A stretch of 64,000 nucleotides of DNA from Barnesiella sp. An22 (GTDB taxonomy: Bacteria > Bacteroidota > Bacteroidia > Bacteroidales > Barnesiellaceae): contig NZ_NFJR01000002.1 in assembly GCF_002159975.1 (NCBI RefSeq), forward strand, positions 62,001 through 126,000. The letters are read 5' to 3'. Each line of letters opens with the position of its first letter. The stretch's first letter is position 1. The notes under the pieces were generated by a model that was given only the letters and a program-made list of their open reading frames with translations, was not told the origin of the DNA and did not search any database. A program made the position numbers and the translations under genes. Below, one piece after another: positions 16,491 to 25,521 of this stretch.

Positions 16491-17732
16491 ATGAGTCGGC
16501 TCTCCCGCAAAATTGCCTGGCGCTACCTTTTCTCCAAGAAGTCGCACAGCGCCATCAATGCCATATCGATCGTATCGGTGTGCGGGGTGGCCATTACCAC
16601 GCTGGCACTCATCTGCACCCTGTCGGTCTACAACGGATTCACGCAGCTGATCGGGTCGCTCTATTCGCAGATAGACCCGCAAATCAAGATTACCCCGCGT
16701 GAGGGGAAAACGCTCGATACCGAGGCTCCCGAGCTGAAACAGATAGCTTCGTGGCCCGAGGTGACCATCGTCTCGCCCGTCATCGAGGAGAGTGCCCTGT
16801 GCCAATACAAGGACCGCCAGCAACCGGTGCTGGTAAAAGGGGTTCCCGACAACTATACCCAACTGTCGCACATCGAGGAGCTTATCACCAGCGGCACCTT
16901 CATGCTCAACGACGGGCGAGTCGACTATGTATCGCTGGGCATAGGCATTGCCGCCCAACTGGGTATCGCCACCAACACCCCCTACCCCGTAGAGCTCTAT
17001 GCTCCCAACCGGCTGGGACGGGTCAATCTGGCCAACCCGGCACAATCGTTCAACAGCAGGCGTTTCTTCGTGGCCGGCGTCTTCTGCTCCAACCAGGCCA
17101 TCTACGACGACCAACTGGTGATTCTGCCCCTGGCCACCGCCCGCGAGATGTTCAGCTACACCACCGAGGCAACCGCCATCGAGCTGCGCCTCGCTCCCGA
17201 CTACACCGAGCATGCCGTGGCCCAGAAGCTGAAAGAGACTTTGGGCGACTCGTACCGCGTGGCTACCCACATCGAGCAGAACGACTGGTACAAGTGGGTA
17301 CAGATTGAGAAGTGGATTACCTTCCTCATCCTCTCGTTTATCCTGATGATTGCCACCTTCAATGTGATAGGCGCCCTCTCGATGCTCATCATCGACAAGA
17401 AACGCGACATCGACACCCTGCAAAAACTGGGAGCCGACGACCGACTCATCTCGCGCATATTCCTGGCCGAGGGGTGGCTCATCTCGGCCATCGGGGCCGG
17501 TTCGGGCCTCATTCTGGGGGTGATACTCTGCTACCTGCAACAGGAGTACGGATTGCTGAAGCTGGGCAGCACCGAGGGTATGTTCATCACCGACGCCTAC
17601 CCCGTACGGCTCGAACTGTTCGACACGCTGGCCGTCACCGCCATCGTCCTCATCCTGGGCTTCGTTACCGCCTGGTATCCTGCCAAGTTTCTGCGCAAGC
17701 GCCTGCTCGCCGAGAAATCAAATAGAGAGTAA
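16491..17732 (+). CDS. LolC/LolE-like ABC transporter permease
   Basis: The 413-residue inner-membrane protein has the LolCE/MacB layout: TM1 at ~20-45 (NAISIVSVCGVAITTLALIC), a ~230-residue extracytoplasmic domain, then three TMs at ~275-300, ~320-345 and ~375-400 (FtsX domain). The N-terminal IAWRYLFSKKSHSAINAISI pattern is typical of LolC/E. In lipoprotein release LolCE works with ATPase LolD; no ATPase gene is adjacent here. It is the last gene of the aroQ series, followed by a convergent HIT gene. Confidence 0.8.
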   Translation: MSRLSRKIAWRYLFSKKSHSAINAISIVSVCGVAITTLALICTLSVYNGFTQLIGSLYSQIDPQIKITPREGKTLDTEAPELKQIASWPEVTIVSPVIEESALCQYKDRQQPVLVKGVPDNYTQLSHIEELITSGTFMLNDGRVDYVSLGIGIAAQLGIATNTPYPVELYAPNRLGRVNLANPAQSFNSRRFFVAGVFCSNQAIYDDQLVILPLATAREMFSYTTEATAIELRLAPDYTEHAVAQKLKETLGDSYRVATHIEQNDWYKWVQIEKWITFLILSFILMIATFNVIGALSMLIIDKKRDIDTLQKLGADDRLISRIFLAEGWLISAIGAGSGLILGVILCYLQQEYGLLKLGSTEGMFITDAYPVRLELFDTLAVTAIVLILGFVTAWYPAKFLRKRLLAEKSNRE

Positions 17733-17796
17733 CCTCTGGCACGCATACCTACCTCTTTAATATATACTATCCTTATCCCATGCCAACATACCAACA

Positions 17797-17826
17797 GGGC
17801 GGCCCAAAACTGTTTTTGAGCCGCCC
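17797..17826. terminator. Bidirectional hairpin between convergent genes
   Basis: GGGCGGC at 17797 pairs with GCCGCCC ending at 17826 with CAAAA/TTTTG below the loop. It lies between the permease and HIT gene ends; no long T tract follows on either strand, so strength is uncertain. Confidence 0.5.
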
Positions 17827-17852
17827 CGTCGTTATCTTGGACTATCTCCACA

Positions 17853-18248
17853 TCACTTCATTTCGCGAGCAATCGCATCGGCAATAGACTGCATTTCGGC
17901 AGCGTCGAGCGACAGCTTGTCGCGGAAGAAATTCATATCGGACTCGTGGTTGATAGGCACCAGATGAATGTGCGTATGAGGCACTTCGAGACCCATCACG
18001 GCCACACCTACCCGTTTACAGGGCACGGCCTTCTCGATAGCCCGGGCCACCCGTTTGGCGAAGCGGGTGAGACCTACATAAGCCTCGTCGTCGAGATCGA
18101 AGATATAGTCGACCTCCTTTTTCGGAATCACCAGCGTATGCCCTTTGGCTACGGGATTGATGTCGAGGAATGCAAAATAATTCTCGTCCTCGGCTACTTT
18201 GTAGCACGGAATTTCACCGGCTACAATACGACTGAAAATGGTTGCCAT
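17853..18248 (-). CDS. HIT-family (histidine triad) nucleotide-binding protein
   Basis: The 131-residue protein has the HIT motif HTHIHLVP (~97-104, active-site His), preceded by the usual IFSRIVAGEIPCYKV start (residues 4-18), FLDINPVAKGHTLVIPKKE (~27-45). It probably hydrolyses AMP-linked phosphoramidates or related nucleotide conjugates as HinT proteins do. The frame stays open upstream to 18404, but the ATG at 18248 matches the family N-terminus. Monocistronic, with a -7 element at 18360-18367. Confidence 0.93.
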   Translation of the reverse strand: MATIFSRIVAGEIPCYKVAEDENYFAFLDINPVAKGHTLVIPKKEVDYIFDLDDEAYVGLTRFAKRVARAIEKAVPCKRVGVAVMGLEVPHTHIHLVPINHESDMNFFRDKLSLDAAEMQSIADAIAREMK

Positions 18249-18359
18249 GGTTTCTTGTTTTTTAGTTTTTACAATAGATGGCGAAAGCAGGAGCAGAGGT
18301 CGATGGGAAACGCCGTCTCCCATTGACCAAGACTGGCCACCACCGGTTTTCACCATATG

Positions 18360-18367
18360 CAAAGTTA
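18360..18367 (-). promoter_or_regulatory. -7 promoter element (TAACTTTG)
   Basis: The minus strand reads TAACTTTG, a TAnnTTTG match, about 110 bases before the HIT gene ATG and just after the greA terminator. Confidence 0.45.
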
Positions 18368-18379
18368 GCGAAAAGAAAT

Positions 18380-18429
18380 AAAAAAGCGTTCTCCCGCTCT
18401 GCAAACTATAGGAGAGAACGGGAGAACGC
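18380..18429 (-). terminator. Rho-independent terminator of greA
   Basis: GCGTTCTCCCG (18386-18396) pairs with CGGGAGAACGC (18419-18429), with CTCT/AGAG inside. The minus strand continues with TTTTTT, so it terminates the greA transcript. Confidence 0.85.
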
Positions 18430-18477
18430 CTGTGACAAAAAAGCCGATATGCAACGTGTGCACACCGGCTTATGCGA

Positions 18478-18948
18478 TTAAATGGAAATATCTACAATCT
18501 CGAACGACATCAGGCCCGAGGGAACCTGAATCTCGACAATGTCGCCTACCTGCTTGCCCAGCAGACCTTTGGCAATGGGGGTCGTGGCCGAAATCTTGCC
18601 TTCGCGCAGGTTGGCCTCCGACTCCGACACGATGGTATATTTCATTACCGCGCCATTCTTGACATTCTTGATAGTTACGGTGTTCAAGATTTGCACCGTG
18701 TGGGTGTTCAACTTGCTCTCGTCGATGAAACGGGCGTTGGCCACGAGATCTTTCAACTGCGAGATTTTCATTTCGAGCATGCCCTGTGCCTCTTTGGCAG
18801 CATCATACTCGGCATTTTCCGAGAGGTCACCTTTGTCGCGAGCTTCGCCAATCGCACGAGAGATTTCGGGACGCTTCACATTTTCGAGATAAGCTATCTC
18901 TTCCATCAGTTTTTTGTAACCTTCTTCGGTCATGTACGTAATAGCCAT
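18478..18948 (-). CDS. greA: Transcription elongation factor GreA
   Basis: GreA rescues backtracked RNA polymerase by stimulating transcript cleavage. The 156-residue protein has the N-terminal coiled coil (~8-76) whose tip carries ARDKGDLSENAEYDAAKE (the catalytic acidic residues, ~36-53) and the C-terminal FKBP-like domain ending GLLGKQVGDIVEIQVPSG (~126-143). AGGAGT lies upstream of the ATG. It has its own terminator. Confidence 0.97.
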   Translation of the reverse strand: MAITYMTEEGYKKLMEEIAYLENVKRPEISRAIGEARDKGDLSENAEYDAAKEAQGMLEMKISQLKDLVANARFIDESKLNTHTVQILNTVTIKNVKNGAVMKYTIVSESEANLREGKISATTPIAKGLLGKQVGDIVEIQVPSGLMSFEIVDISI

Positions 18949-18994
18949 AATTTTACTCCTATAGTGTTTATAAATTATTATTCCATATTAAACA

Positions 18995-19030
18995 AAAAAG
19001 AAATCCCGCCGTTAGCCGGGACTCCTTTTT
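18995..19030 (-). terminator. Possible terminator of the TlpA-like gene
   Basis: A short hairpin (TCCCG/CGGGA, loop of eight) is flanked by AAAAAAG on the left and CCTTTTT on the right, so either strand could give a T tract. The stem is weak. Confidence 0.4.
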
Positions 19031-19117
19031 GTGCTTTCACTGTGACAAAGATACGCCCTTTTTTTAATCTTCCAAAAAAAAACGCCGAGAATCGTCAAAA
19101 GTTTACTTGTCGGCTCA

Positions 19118-20281
19118 TTAGAGACGCGATTGTATAGCAGCCTCGATTTCACCCACTTTCTCGATGCGTTTCACAATGCCGTCGTTCTTGTCGATGACGA
19201 AACAGGTAGGCAAGTTCTTCACATTATAGATAGCGGCGTTGCGCGAATAGACACTCTGCGGATCGCGCACGCACACCCACGGCAGATTGTCGGCAGCTAC
19301 CTTCCACGACTGTTCGTCGGCATCGAGCGAAACCTGATAGATCTGGAGACCGCGGCTCCTGTATTTCTTGTAGAGTTCGGCCAGCTTCATATTGTAAGCC
19401 GGGGAATAATCGGTCTGGTAAGCGGTGAAACTGAGAAGCACCACCTTATTGGCTTCCATCTGCTCGCCCAAGGTCTGCTTGCGACCCAACTGGTCATACA
19501 GTTCCACGTCGATATACGAGGTAGTCTCTGCCTCGATATTGGCCTCGTTACTCTGGCGGGCAGCTCGCTCGGCAGCGATGGCTTCCAGTGTCATCTGCTT
19601 CAACTGCTTGGCGCGGGGCGACTCGGGATAGTGCATATCGAAACTCGTAGCCACGGCGGCAATCAACTTGCGGTCTTCGGCATTGTAAGGGTCGAATACC
19701 CGACTGCCGTTAATCTCCTGGAACACGATATAATAAGCGGCGGCCGATGCCGGATTCTCCAGCACCAGGTTGAGCATCTTCTCCTTGTACTCGGCCAAAG
19801 CCTGAATAGCTTGTGCCCGCAAGGTATCGACCTGGATGCTGTTGGCCGATACAGCTTTGTTGAGTTCATTGATGCGACGTTTCAACTTACCGCTCTCGTC
19901 GGTCACGATGCGCATCTTGGTACACTCGTCCGAACCGGTCAGTTCGTAGCCGTCGGCAAAATCGGTAGCCCGGGCCGAGAACGACAGCGTCTCGGTAGAG
20001 TCGACGGCAAAATGAACCAGAGCCCCATTCAACCGCAGCTGATAAAACTCGGGATATTGCGGTGCCTCTTGTTTGAATTTGAAAGCGCCCTTGTCGTCGA
20101 GAGTCACCGAGTCGAGCGCCACAGGCTGTCCCGTAGCCAGCGATTCGAGGTAAAGCATTTGTCCGTGAGCACCCGTCACGTCGCCTTCGATGGTAAACTG
20201 CCGCTTGCTACACGAGGTAACAGCCACGGCTATCGCACATAAAAATATCCACTTTCTCATTGTTTCAGATTTTAAGTTCAT
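19118..20281 (-). CDS. TlpA-like lipoprotein with DUF4369-type N-terminal domain, CXXC missing
   Basis: The protein has 387 residues from ATG 20281, which GGGGAG precedes; ATG 20260 (MRKWIFLC) is an alternative that gives a more compact signal. The lipobox is AVTSC. Residues ~28-130 resemble the DUF4369 domain that precedes thioredoxin domains in many Bacteroidota proteins (FTIEGDVTGAHGQMLYLESL). A helical middle is followed by a thioredoxin fold at ~250-387 (VVLLSFTA..., NLPTCFVIDKNDGIV with the cis-Pro). The position where CXXC should stand reads AYQTD, so it cannot be a classical thiol oxidoreductase. It is probably anchored in the periplasm. Confidence 0.8.
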   Translation of the reverse strand: MNLKSETMRKWIFLCAIAVAVTSCSKRQFTIEGDVTGAHGQMLYLESLATGQPVALDSVTLDDKGAFKFKQEAPQYPEFYQLRLNGALVHFAVDSTETLSFSARATDFADGYELTGSDECTKMRIVTDESGKLKRRINELNKAVSANSIQVDTLRAQAIQALAEYKEKMLNLVLENPASAAAYYIVFQEINGSRVFDPYNAEDRKLIAAVATSFDMHYPESPRAKQLKQMTLEAIAAERAARQSNEANIEAETTSYIDVELYDQLGRKQTLGEQMEANKVVLLSFTAYQTDYSPAYNMKLAELYKKYRSRGLQIYQVSLDADEQSWKVAADNLPWVCVRDPQSVYSRNAAIYNVKNLPTCFVIDKNDGIVKRIEKVGEIEAAIQSRL

Positions 20282-20310
20282 GGCCATCTCCCCTTGGAGA
20301 AAACCAGTTA

Positions 20311-20341
20311 CAAAGATATGTTTTTTTTCACACATTCCAAT
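20311..20341 (-). promoter_or_regulatory. Promoter of the TlpA-like gene
   Basis: On the minus strand ATTG (20338-20341), 19 bases, then TATCTTTG (20311-20318). The -7 box is perfect and the upstream box has one mismatch. Confidence 0.65.
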
Positions 20342-20480
20342 GCCTCGGTGCCTCTGTACCAAAAGCAAAATGAAAGAATGCCCCCGCAAAAAACCGCACT
20401 ATCTGTTCGCCAAACTACTTTTATAGGCGATATTTTTTCATTTTTATTTCATAATCATAGTTTTGCATTCAAACTTTCAT

Positions 20481-20488
20481 TATCTTTG
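20481..20488 (+). promoter_or_regulatory. -7 promoter element of pnp (TATCTTTG)
   Basis: TATCTTTG lies 40 bases before the pnp ATG. A TTTG occurs upstream but only 15 bases away, so the -33 box is not convincing. Confidence 0.5.
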
Positions 20489-20528
20489 CGTGATTTTGAG
20501 AAGAAAAAAATACAGAAAAATCGATTTT

Positions 20529-22694
20529 ATGATTAAACAAGTTATTAAGAAGACCATCGATTTGGGTGATGGAAGGACCATCACCATCGAAACCGGCAAG
20601 CTCGCCAAGCAAGCCGATGGGGCCGTAGAAGTACGCATGGGCAACACCATGCTGTTGGCCACGGTATGTTCGGCACAAGAAGCCGGTGAAGGCGTGGATT
20701 TCATGCCTTTGCAAGTAGAATACAAAGAGCGTTATTCAGCTTTCGGCCGTTTCCCCGGAGGTTTTACCAAACGTGAGGGCCGAGCTTCAGACTACGAGAT
20801 ACTCACCGCCCGCCTGGTAGACCGCGTACTGCGTCCGTTGTTCCCCGACAACTATCACGCCGACACCTTCGTGAACATCATGCTGTTCTCGACCGATGGC
20901 GTAGACATGCCCGATGCCCTGGCCGGTCTGGCCGCATCGGCTGCCCTGGCCGTGTCGGATATTCCCTTCAACGGTCCTATTTCGGAAGTACGGGTTGCCC
21001 GCATCGACGGTAAATTCAGAATAAATCCTACCTTCAGCGAACTCGAAAGAGCCGACATGGATTTGATGGTAGGTGCCACTTATGAAAACATCATGATGGT
21101 CGAAGGCGAAATGGACGAAGTTTCGGAGGCCGACCTGCTCGAAGCCCTCAAAGCCGCCCATGAAGCCATCAAGGTTCACTGCCTCGTACAGAAAGAGTTG
21201 GCCGAGGCCGTAGGTTCGACCGTAAAACGCGAATATTGCCACGAAACCAACGACGAAGATCTGCGCAAAGACGTGTGGGCAAAATGCTACGACAAGGCTT
21301 ACGCCATTGCCCGCTCGGGTAATGCCGACAAGCACGCCCGCCAAAACGCCTTCGACGCTATCGTCGACGACTATCTGGCCGGTCTGAGCGAAGAAGAGCT
21401 CGCCGAAAAGGAACCGCTCGTACGCCGCTACTACCACGATGTAGAGAAAGAGGCCGTACGTCGCTGCATTCTCGACGAAGGCATCCGTCTCGACGGCCGT
21501 ACCACCACGCAGATTCGCCCCATCTGGTGCGAAGTAGACTACCTGCCGGGTCCTCACGGATCGGCCGTGTTCACCCGTGGTGAGACACAGGCCCTGGCCA
21601 CCGTTACCCTCGGTACCAAACTCGACGAGAAGATTCTCGACGACGTGCTCAACCAGGGTCGCGACCGCTTCCTGCTCCACTACAACTTCCCCCCCTTCTC
21701 GACCGGCGAAGCTAAAGCCCAACGCGGCGTAGGCCGTCGTGAAATCGGTCATGGCAACCTGGCCAACCGCGCCCTCAAACGCATGATTCCGAAGGATTAC
21801 CCCTATGTAATCCGTGTCGTATCGGATATTCTCGAGTCGAACGGCTCGTCGTCGATGGCTACCGTTTGTGCCGGTACGCTGGCCCTGATGGATGCCGGTG
21901 TACAAATCAAGAAACCGGTTTCGGGTATCGCCATGGGCTTGATTACCGACAAAGACAATGTGAAATATGCCATCCTCTCCGATATTCTCGGTGACGAGGA
22001 CCACCTCGGCGACATGGACTTCAAGGTGACCGGTACCCGCGACGGTATCACCGCCACCCAGATGGACATCAAGTGCGACGGTCTCTCCTACGAAGTTCTC
22101 GAGAAAGCCCTGAATCAGGCTCGCGAGGGTCGTATGCACATCCTCAACATCATCACCGACACCATCGCCGAACCGCGTGCCGACCTCAAGCCGCATGCGC
22201 CTCGTCTCGAGACGATGATTATCCCCAAAGAGATGATCGGTGCCGTAATCGGCCCGGGCGGGAAAATCATCCAAAGCATTCAGGAAGCCAGCGGTGCCAT
22301 CGTTACCATCGACGAAATCGACAACGAGGGCCACATCGAAATCTCGGCAGCCAACCTCGAGTCGATTCAGGATGCCAAACGCCGCATCAAAGCCATCACG
22401 GCTCAACCCGAAGAGGGCGAAACCTATACCGGTGTAGTGAAATCGATTCTGCCCTTCGGTGCATTCGTAGAGATTCTCCCCGGCAAAGATGGTCTGCTCC
22501 ACATCTCGGAAATCAGCTGGGACCGTCTCGAGACGATGGAGACCTCGGGTATCCACGAAGGCGACGAAGTAACGGTGAAACTCATCGAAATCGACAAGAA
22601 GACCGGCAAATACCGTCTCTCGATGAAAGCTCTGTTGCCCCGTCCCGAAAGAGCCCCGCGCAACGACCGTCACCGCGACAACAAGAAACAGTAA
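20529..22694 (+). CDS. pnp: Polynucleotide phosphorylase
   Basis: PNPase degrades RNA 3' to 5' by phosphorolysis and takes part in mRNA turnover. The 721-residue protein has two RNase PH domains (~10-230 and ~310-545; FxxRExRxSDYE-like [12 protein letters not shown] ~80, and [22 protein letters not shown] ~438-459 in the active site), a KH domain ([16 protein letters not shown] ~570-585) and an S1 domain (~617-690; [24 protein letters not shown]). The longer frame to 20463 lies over the promoter, so ATG 20529 was chosen. It is followed by a strong terminator. Confidence 0.97.
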   Translation: MIKQVIKKTIDLGDGRTITIETGKLAKQADGAVEVRMGNTMLLATVCSAQEAGEGVDFMPLQVEYKERYSAFGRFPGGFTKREGRASDYEILTARLVDRVLRPLFPDNYHADTFVNIMLFSTDGVDMPDALAGLAASAALAVSDIPFNGPISEVRVARIDGKFRINPTFSELERADMDLMVGATYENIMMVEGEMDEVSEADLLEALKAAHEAIKVHCLVQKELAEAVGSTVKREYCHETNDEDLRKDVWAKCYDKAYAIARSGNADKHARQNAFDAIVDDYLAGLSEEELAEKEPLVRRYYHDVEKEAVRRCILDEGIRLDGRTTTQIRPIWCEVDYLPGPHGSAVFTRGETQALATVTLGTKLDEKILDDVLNQGRDRFLLHYNFPPFSTGEAKAQRGVGRREIGHGNLANRALKRMIPKDYPYVIRVVSDILESNGSSSMATVCAGTLALMDAGVQIKKPVSGIAMGLITDKDNVKYAILSDILGDEDHLGDMDFKVTGTRDGITATQMDIKCDGLSYEVLEKALNQAREGRMHILNIITDTIAEPRADLKPHAPRLETMIIPKEMIGAVIGPGGKIIQSIQEASGAIVTIDEIDNEGHIEISAANLESIQDAKRRIKAITAQPEEGETYTGVVKSILPFGAFVEILPGKDGLLHISEISWDRLETMETSGIHEGDEVTVKLIEIDKKTGKYRLSMKALLPRPERAPRNDRHRDNKKQ

Positions 22695-22718
22695 CAGATT
22701 CTATCTGTTCCGCCATAC

Positions 22719-22755
22719 GAGCCGTATATCATCCCGATATACGGCTCTTTTTTTT
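22719..22755 (+). terminator. Rho-independent terminator of pnp
   Basis: GAGCCGTATATC pairs perfectly with GATATACGGCTC around a five-base loop and is followed by eight T. Confidence 0.95.
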
Positions 22756-22855
22756 CGCCTACCTCAAACAGATATTGCGCGGGGTTAAAAATTCTCATTT
22801 TTTTACTTATTTAGCGTAAAAATCGTTACCTTCGTTTGCAAATGATTCTCGGCCT

Positions 22856-24325
22856 ATGGCAGCACTGAAACAGCAGCTACAACAGAAGCTGCAACAAAAG
22901 CTCTCACCCCAGCAGATACAGCTCATCCGGCTCCTCGAACTTACCGAAGTGGAGTTTGAAGAGCGCGTGCAACAAGAGCTGGTCGACAACCCCGCCCTGG
23001 AAGAGGGCCGGGAAGAAAGCCTCGACAGCCTGAACGACTACAACCCCAACGCCGACGAAGACGGGAATCCCACCGAATCGGCCGAAGAGCTCTCGCTGGG
23101 CGACTACCGCACCGAAGACGACATCCCCGACTACCGGCTCGAGGCCGACAACTTCTCGAAAGACGACAAGAAAGAGGATATTCCCTTTGTCTCGGCTTCG
23201 TCGTTCCACGACTACCTCGAGAGCCAGTTGGGCGAACAGCCGCTCGACGACACCTCGTATCAGATTGCCCAATATATCATCGGCAACATCGACGACAACG
23301 GCTATCTGCAGCGCCCCATCCAGGCCATCACCGACGACCTCATCTTTCAGGTGGGGCTCGACGTACCGGTGAGTCAGGTCGAGGATATTCTGCAAATGAT
23401 TCAGGAGTTCGAACCGGCCGGCGTGGGGGCCTCGAACCTGCGCGAATGCCTGCTGCTGCAGCTCGAGCGTCACGAGGGTACACCCGCCAACCTGCTGGCC
23501 TACAAAATCGTGGACCAGATGTTCGACGAGTTTTCCAAGAAGCACTACGACAAAATCATGCGCCAGTGCAACGTGAGCGAAGAGGAGCTGAAACAGGCCA
23601 TTCACGAAATCACCCTGCTCAATCCCAAGCCGGGCAGTGCCTGGAACAACAGCTACTCGGGCAACTCGGAGCACCACATCATCCCCGACTTCTACGTCGA
23701 GGCTCAGGATGGCGAGCTCACCATCAGCCTCAACAACAGCAATATACCCGAGCTGCACGTAAGCCGCGACTATCAGGACATGCTGGAAGACTACTCGTCG
23801 AACAAACAGAACCAGACCCGCGACAAACGCGATGCCCTCTTGTTTGTCAAGCAGAAACTCGACGCGGCCCAGTGGTTTGTCAACGCCGTGAAGCAACGGC
23901 AAGAGACGCTGCTCAAGACCATCACGGTCATCGTCGAGCTGCAAAAGGAGTTTTTCCTCACCGGCGACGAGCGTACCCTCAAGCCGATGATTCTGAAAGA
24001 TGTGGCCGAGCGTACCGGCTACGACATCTCTACCATCTCGCGGGCCAGCAACAGCAAGTATGTGCAAACAAATTTCGGTATTTATCCGTTAAAATATTTC
24101 TTCTCCGAGGCCATGCAGAACGATGCCGGCGAAGAGGTCTCGACCCGCGAAATCAAACGGCTGCTGCAAGAGCTGGTCGACCACGAAGACAAGCGCAAGC
24201 CGCTCTCCGACGACAAGCTGTGCGAGATGCTGCAACAGAAGGGATACCCCATAGCACGACGTACCATCGCCAAGTATCGCGAGCAGCTCTCCATCCCCGT
24301 GGCCCGGTTGCGCAAAGAGATTTGA
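22856..24325 (+). CDS. rpoN: RNA polymerase sigma-54 factor
   Basis: RpoN directs RNA polymerase to -24/-12 promoters that need AAA+ activators. The 489-residue protein has the Gln/Leu-rich region I (LKQQLQQKLQQKLSPQQIQLIRLLEL, residues 3-28), an acidic linker (~45-110), the core-binding domain, a helix-turn-helix region (~375-400, TLKPMILKDVAERTGYDISTISR) and the RpoN box ARRTIAKYREQLSI near residue 465. No enhancer-binding activator is in this window. It heads a run of five plus-strand genes with gaps of 17-28 bases. Confidence 0.97.
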   Translation: MAALKQQLQQKLQQKLSPQQIQLIRLLELTEVEFEERVQQELVDNPALEEGREESLDSLNDYNPNADEDGNPTESAEELSLGDYRTEDDIPDYRLEADNFSKDDKKEDIPFVSASSFHDYLESQLGEQPLDDTSYQIAQYIIGNIDDNGYLQRPIQAITDDLIFQVGLDVPVSQVEDILQMIQEFEPAGVGASNLRECLLLQLERHEGTPANLLAYKIVDQMFDEFSKKHYDKIMRQCNVSEEELKQAIHEITLLNPKPGSAWNNSYSGNSEHHIIPDFYVEAQDGELTISLNNSNIPELHVSRDYQDMLEDYSSNKQNQTRDKRDALLFVKQKLDAAQWFVNAVKQRQETLLKTITVIVELQKEFFLTGDERTLKPMILKDVAERTGYDISTISRASNSKYVQTNFGIYPLKYFFSEAMQNDAGEEVSTREIKRLLQELVDHEDKRKPLSDDKLCEMLQQKGYPIARRTIAKYREQLSIPVARLRKEI

Positions 24326-24350
24326 ACGACTAAAAAAAACATAACGACTT

Positions 24351-24965
24351 ATGAACAAACTGGCAACCCTACTGTCGACCGTGTTTCATCCGCTGCTCAT
24401 GCCTACCTACGGCATCGCCATCGCGCTCTACACGTCGTACATGCGCATCTTCGGCGACCGCCTGCTGGGCATCGTCATCGTGGGGGTGTTGCTCACGACC
24501 TGCATACTCCCCTCGCTGGGCATCTATATTCTCTACAAACTGGGGCACATCAGCGACTTCAGGCTGCACGAACGCACCGAGCGTACCATCCCCTACCTCA
24601 TCAACTTCGCCTGCTACGTAGCCTGCTACCTCTATCTCTACCGATTCGGGATACCCAGCTGGATTATCGCCTTCATCGCGGGTGCCATCGTCGCGCTCAT
24701 CATCTCGCTCTTCATCAACCGGTACTGGAAGATAAGCGCCCACATGGTGGCAGCCGGCTCCATGGTGACGCTGGTCTTTCTGATGAGTTTCTACGGCCTC
24801 ATGCTCACCCCCTATATCCTGCCGCTGCAGATTGCCTCCGTGCTGCTGGCCGGTGCCATAGGCTCGTCGCGCATCCTGCTCAAACGCCACACGCTGGGAC
24901 AGGTAGGCGCCGGATTTGCCCTGGGGATACTCTGCTGCGGGTCGATGTTCTTTATTTTTGCATAA
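24351..24965 (+). CDS. PAP2-superfamily-like membrane protein
   Basis: The 204-residue protein has about six hydrophobic segments. Its C-terminal half resembles the PAP2 phosphatase core with altered motifs: ISAHMVAAGSM (~122-132) stands where PSGH would be, and SSRILLKRHTLGQVGAGFALG (~171-191) matches the SRxxxxxHxxxQ/DxxxG block. The canonical first motif KxxxxxxRP is replaced by LHERTERTIPYLI. Catalytic activity on lipid phosphates is therefore uncertain. It lies between rpoN and purE in a probable operon. Confidence 0.65.
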   Translation: MNKLATLLSTVFHPLLMPTYGIAIALYTSYMRIFGDRLLGIVIVGVLLTTCILPSLGIYILYKLGHISDFRLHERTERTIPYLINFACYVACYLYLYRFGIPSWIIAFIAGAIVALIISLFINRYWKISAHMVAAGSMVTLVFLMSFYGLMLTPYILPLQIASVLLAGAIGSSRILLKRHTLGQVGAGFALGILCCGSMFFIFA

Positions 24966-24987
24966 CCGATAAGTAATATATACCATT

Positions 24988-25494
24988 ATGAAACCTGTTG
25001 TAAGTATAATCATGGGGAGCACCTCCGACCTCCCCGTCATGGAGAAAGCCGCCAAGCTGCTCGACGAGTGCGAAATCCCCTTCGAGATGCTGGCCCTCTC
25101 GGCACACCGCACCCCGGCTCAGGTCGAGGAGTTTGCCAAAGGAGCCAAAGCCCGCGGCATCAAAGTCATTATCGCTGCGGCCGGCATGGCTGCACACCTG
25201 CCCGGCGTCATCGCCTCGATGACCCCGCTGCCCGTCATCGGTGTGCCCATCAAATCGGGCATGGAGGGTCTCGACGCCCTGCTGGCCATCGTGCAGATGC
25301 CCCCGGGAATCCCCGTAGCTACCGTAGGTATCAACGCCTCGCTCAATGCCGCTATCCTGGCTACCCAGATGCTGGCCCTGGGCGATGCCGCCATTGCCGA
25401 AAAGGTGGAGCGATATAAAGCCGGACTCACCCAGAAAATCGTTGCCGCCAATGAGGCGCTGGCCGAAGTCAAATACAAATTCAAAACCAACTAA
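24988..25494 (+). CDS. purE: 5-(carboxyamino)imidazole ribonucleotide mutase
   Basis: PurE (class I) rearranges N5-CAIR to CAIR in purine synthesis. The 168-residue protein has IIMGSTSDLPVM (~7-18, phosphate-binding), LSAHRTP (~36-42, with the catalytic His), AAAGMAAHLPGV (~63-74) and GVPI...GLDALLAIVQMPPGIPVATVGI. Length is normal for class I. purK is not nearby. It is 27 bases before ispG. Confidence 0.97.
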   Translation: MKPVVSIIMGSTSDLPVMEKAAKLLDECEIPFEMLALSAHRTPAQVEEFAKGAKARGIKVIIAAAGMAAHLPGVIASMTPLPVIGVPIKSGMEGLDALLAIVQMPPGIPVATVGINASLNAAILATQMLALGDAAIAEKVERYKAGLTQKIVAANEALAEVKYKFKTN

Positions 25495-25521
25495 TCGCTA
25501 TCCACGCCGTTCTCTTTTATC

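Noticed and set aside
20787-22673. 628-codon open frame on the minus strand over pnp
   Set aside because: Antisense shadow of a gene with RNase PH, KH and S1 domains.
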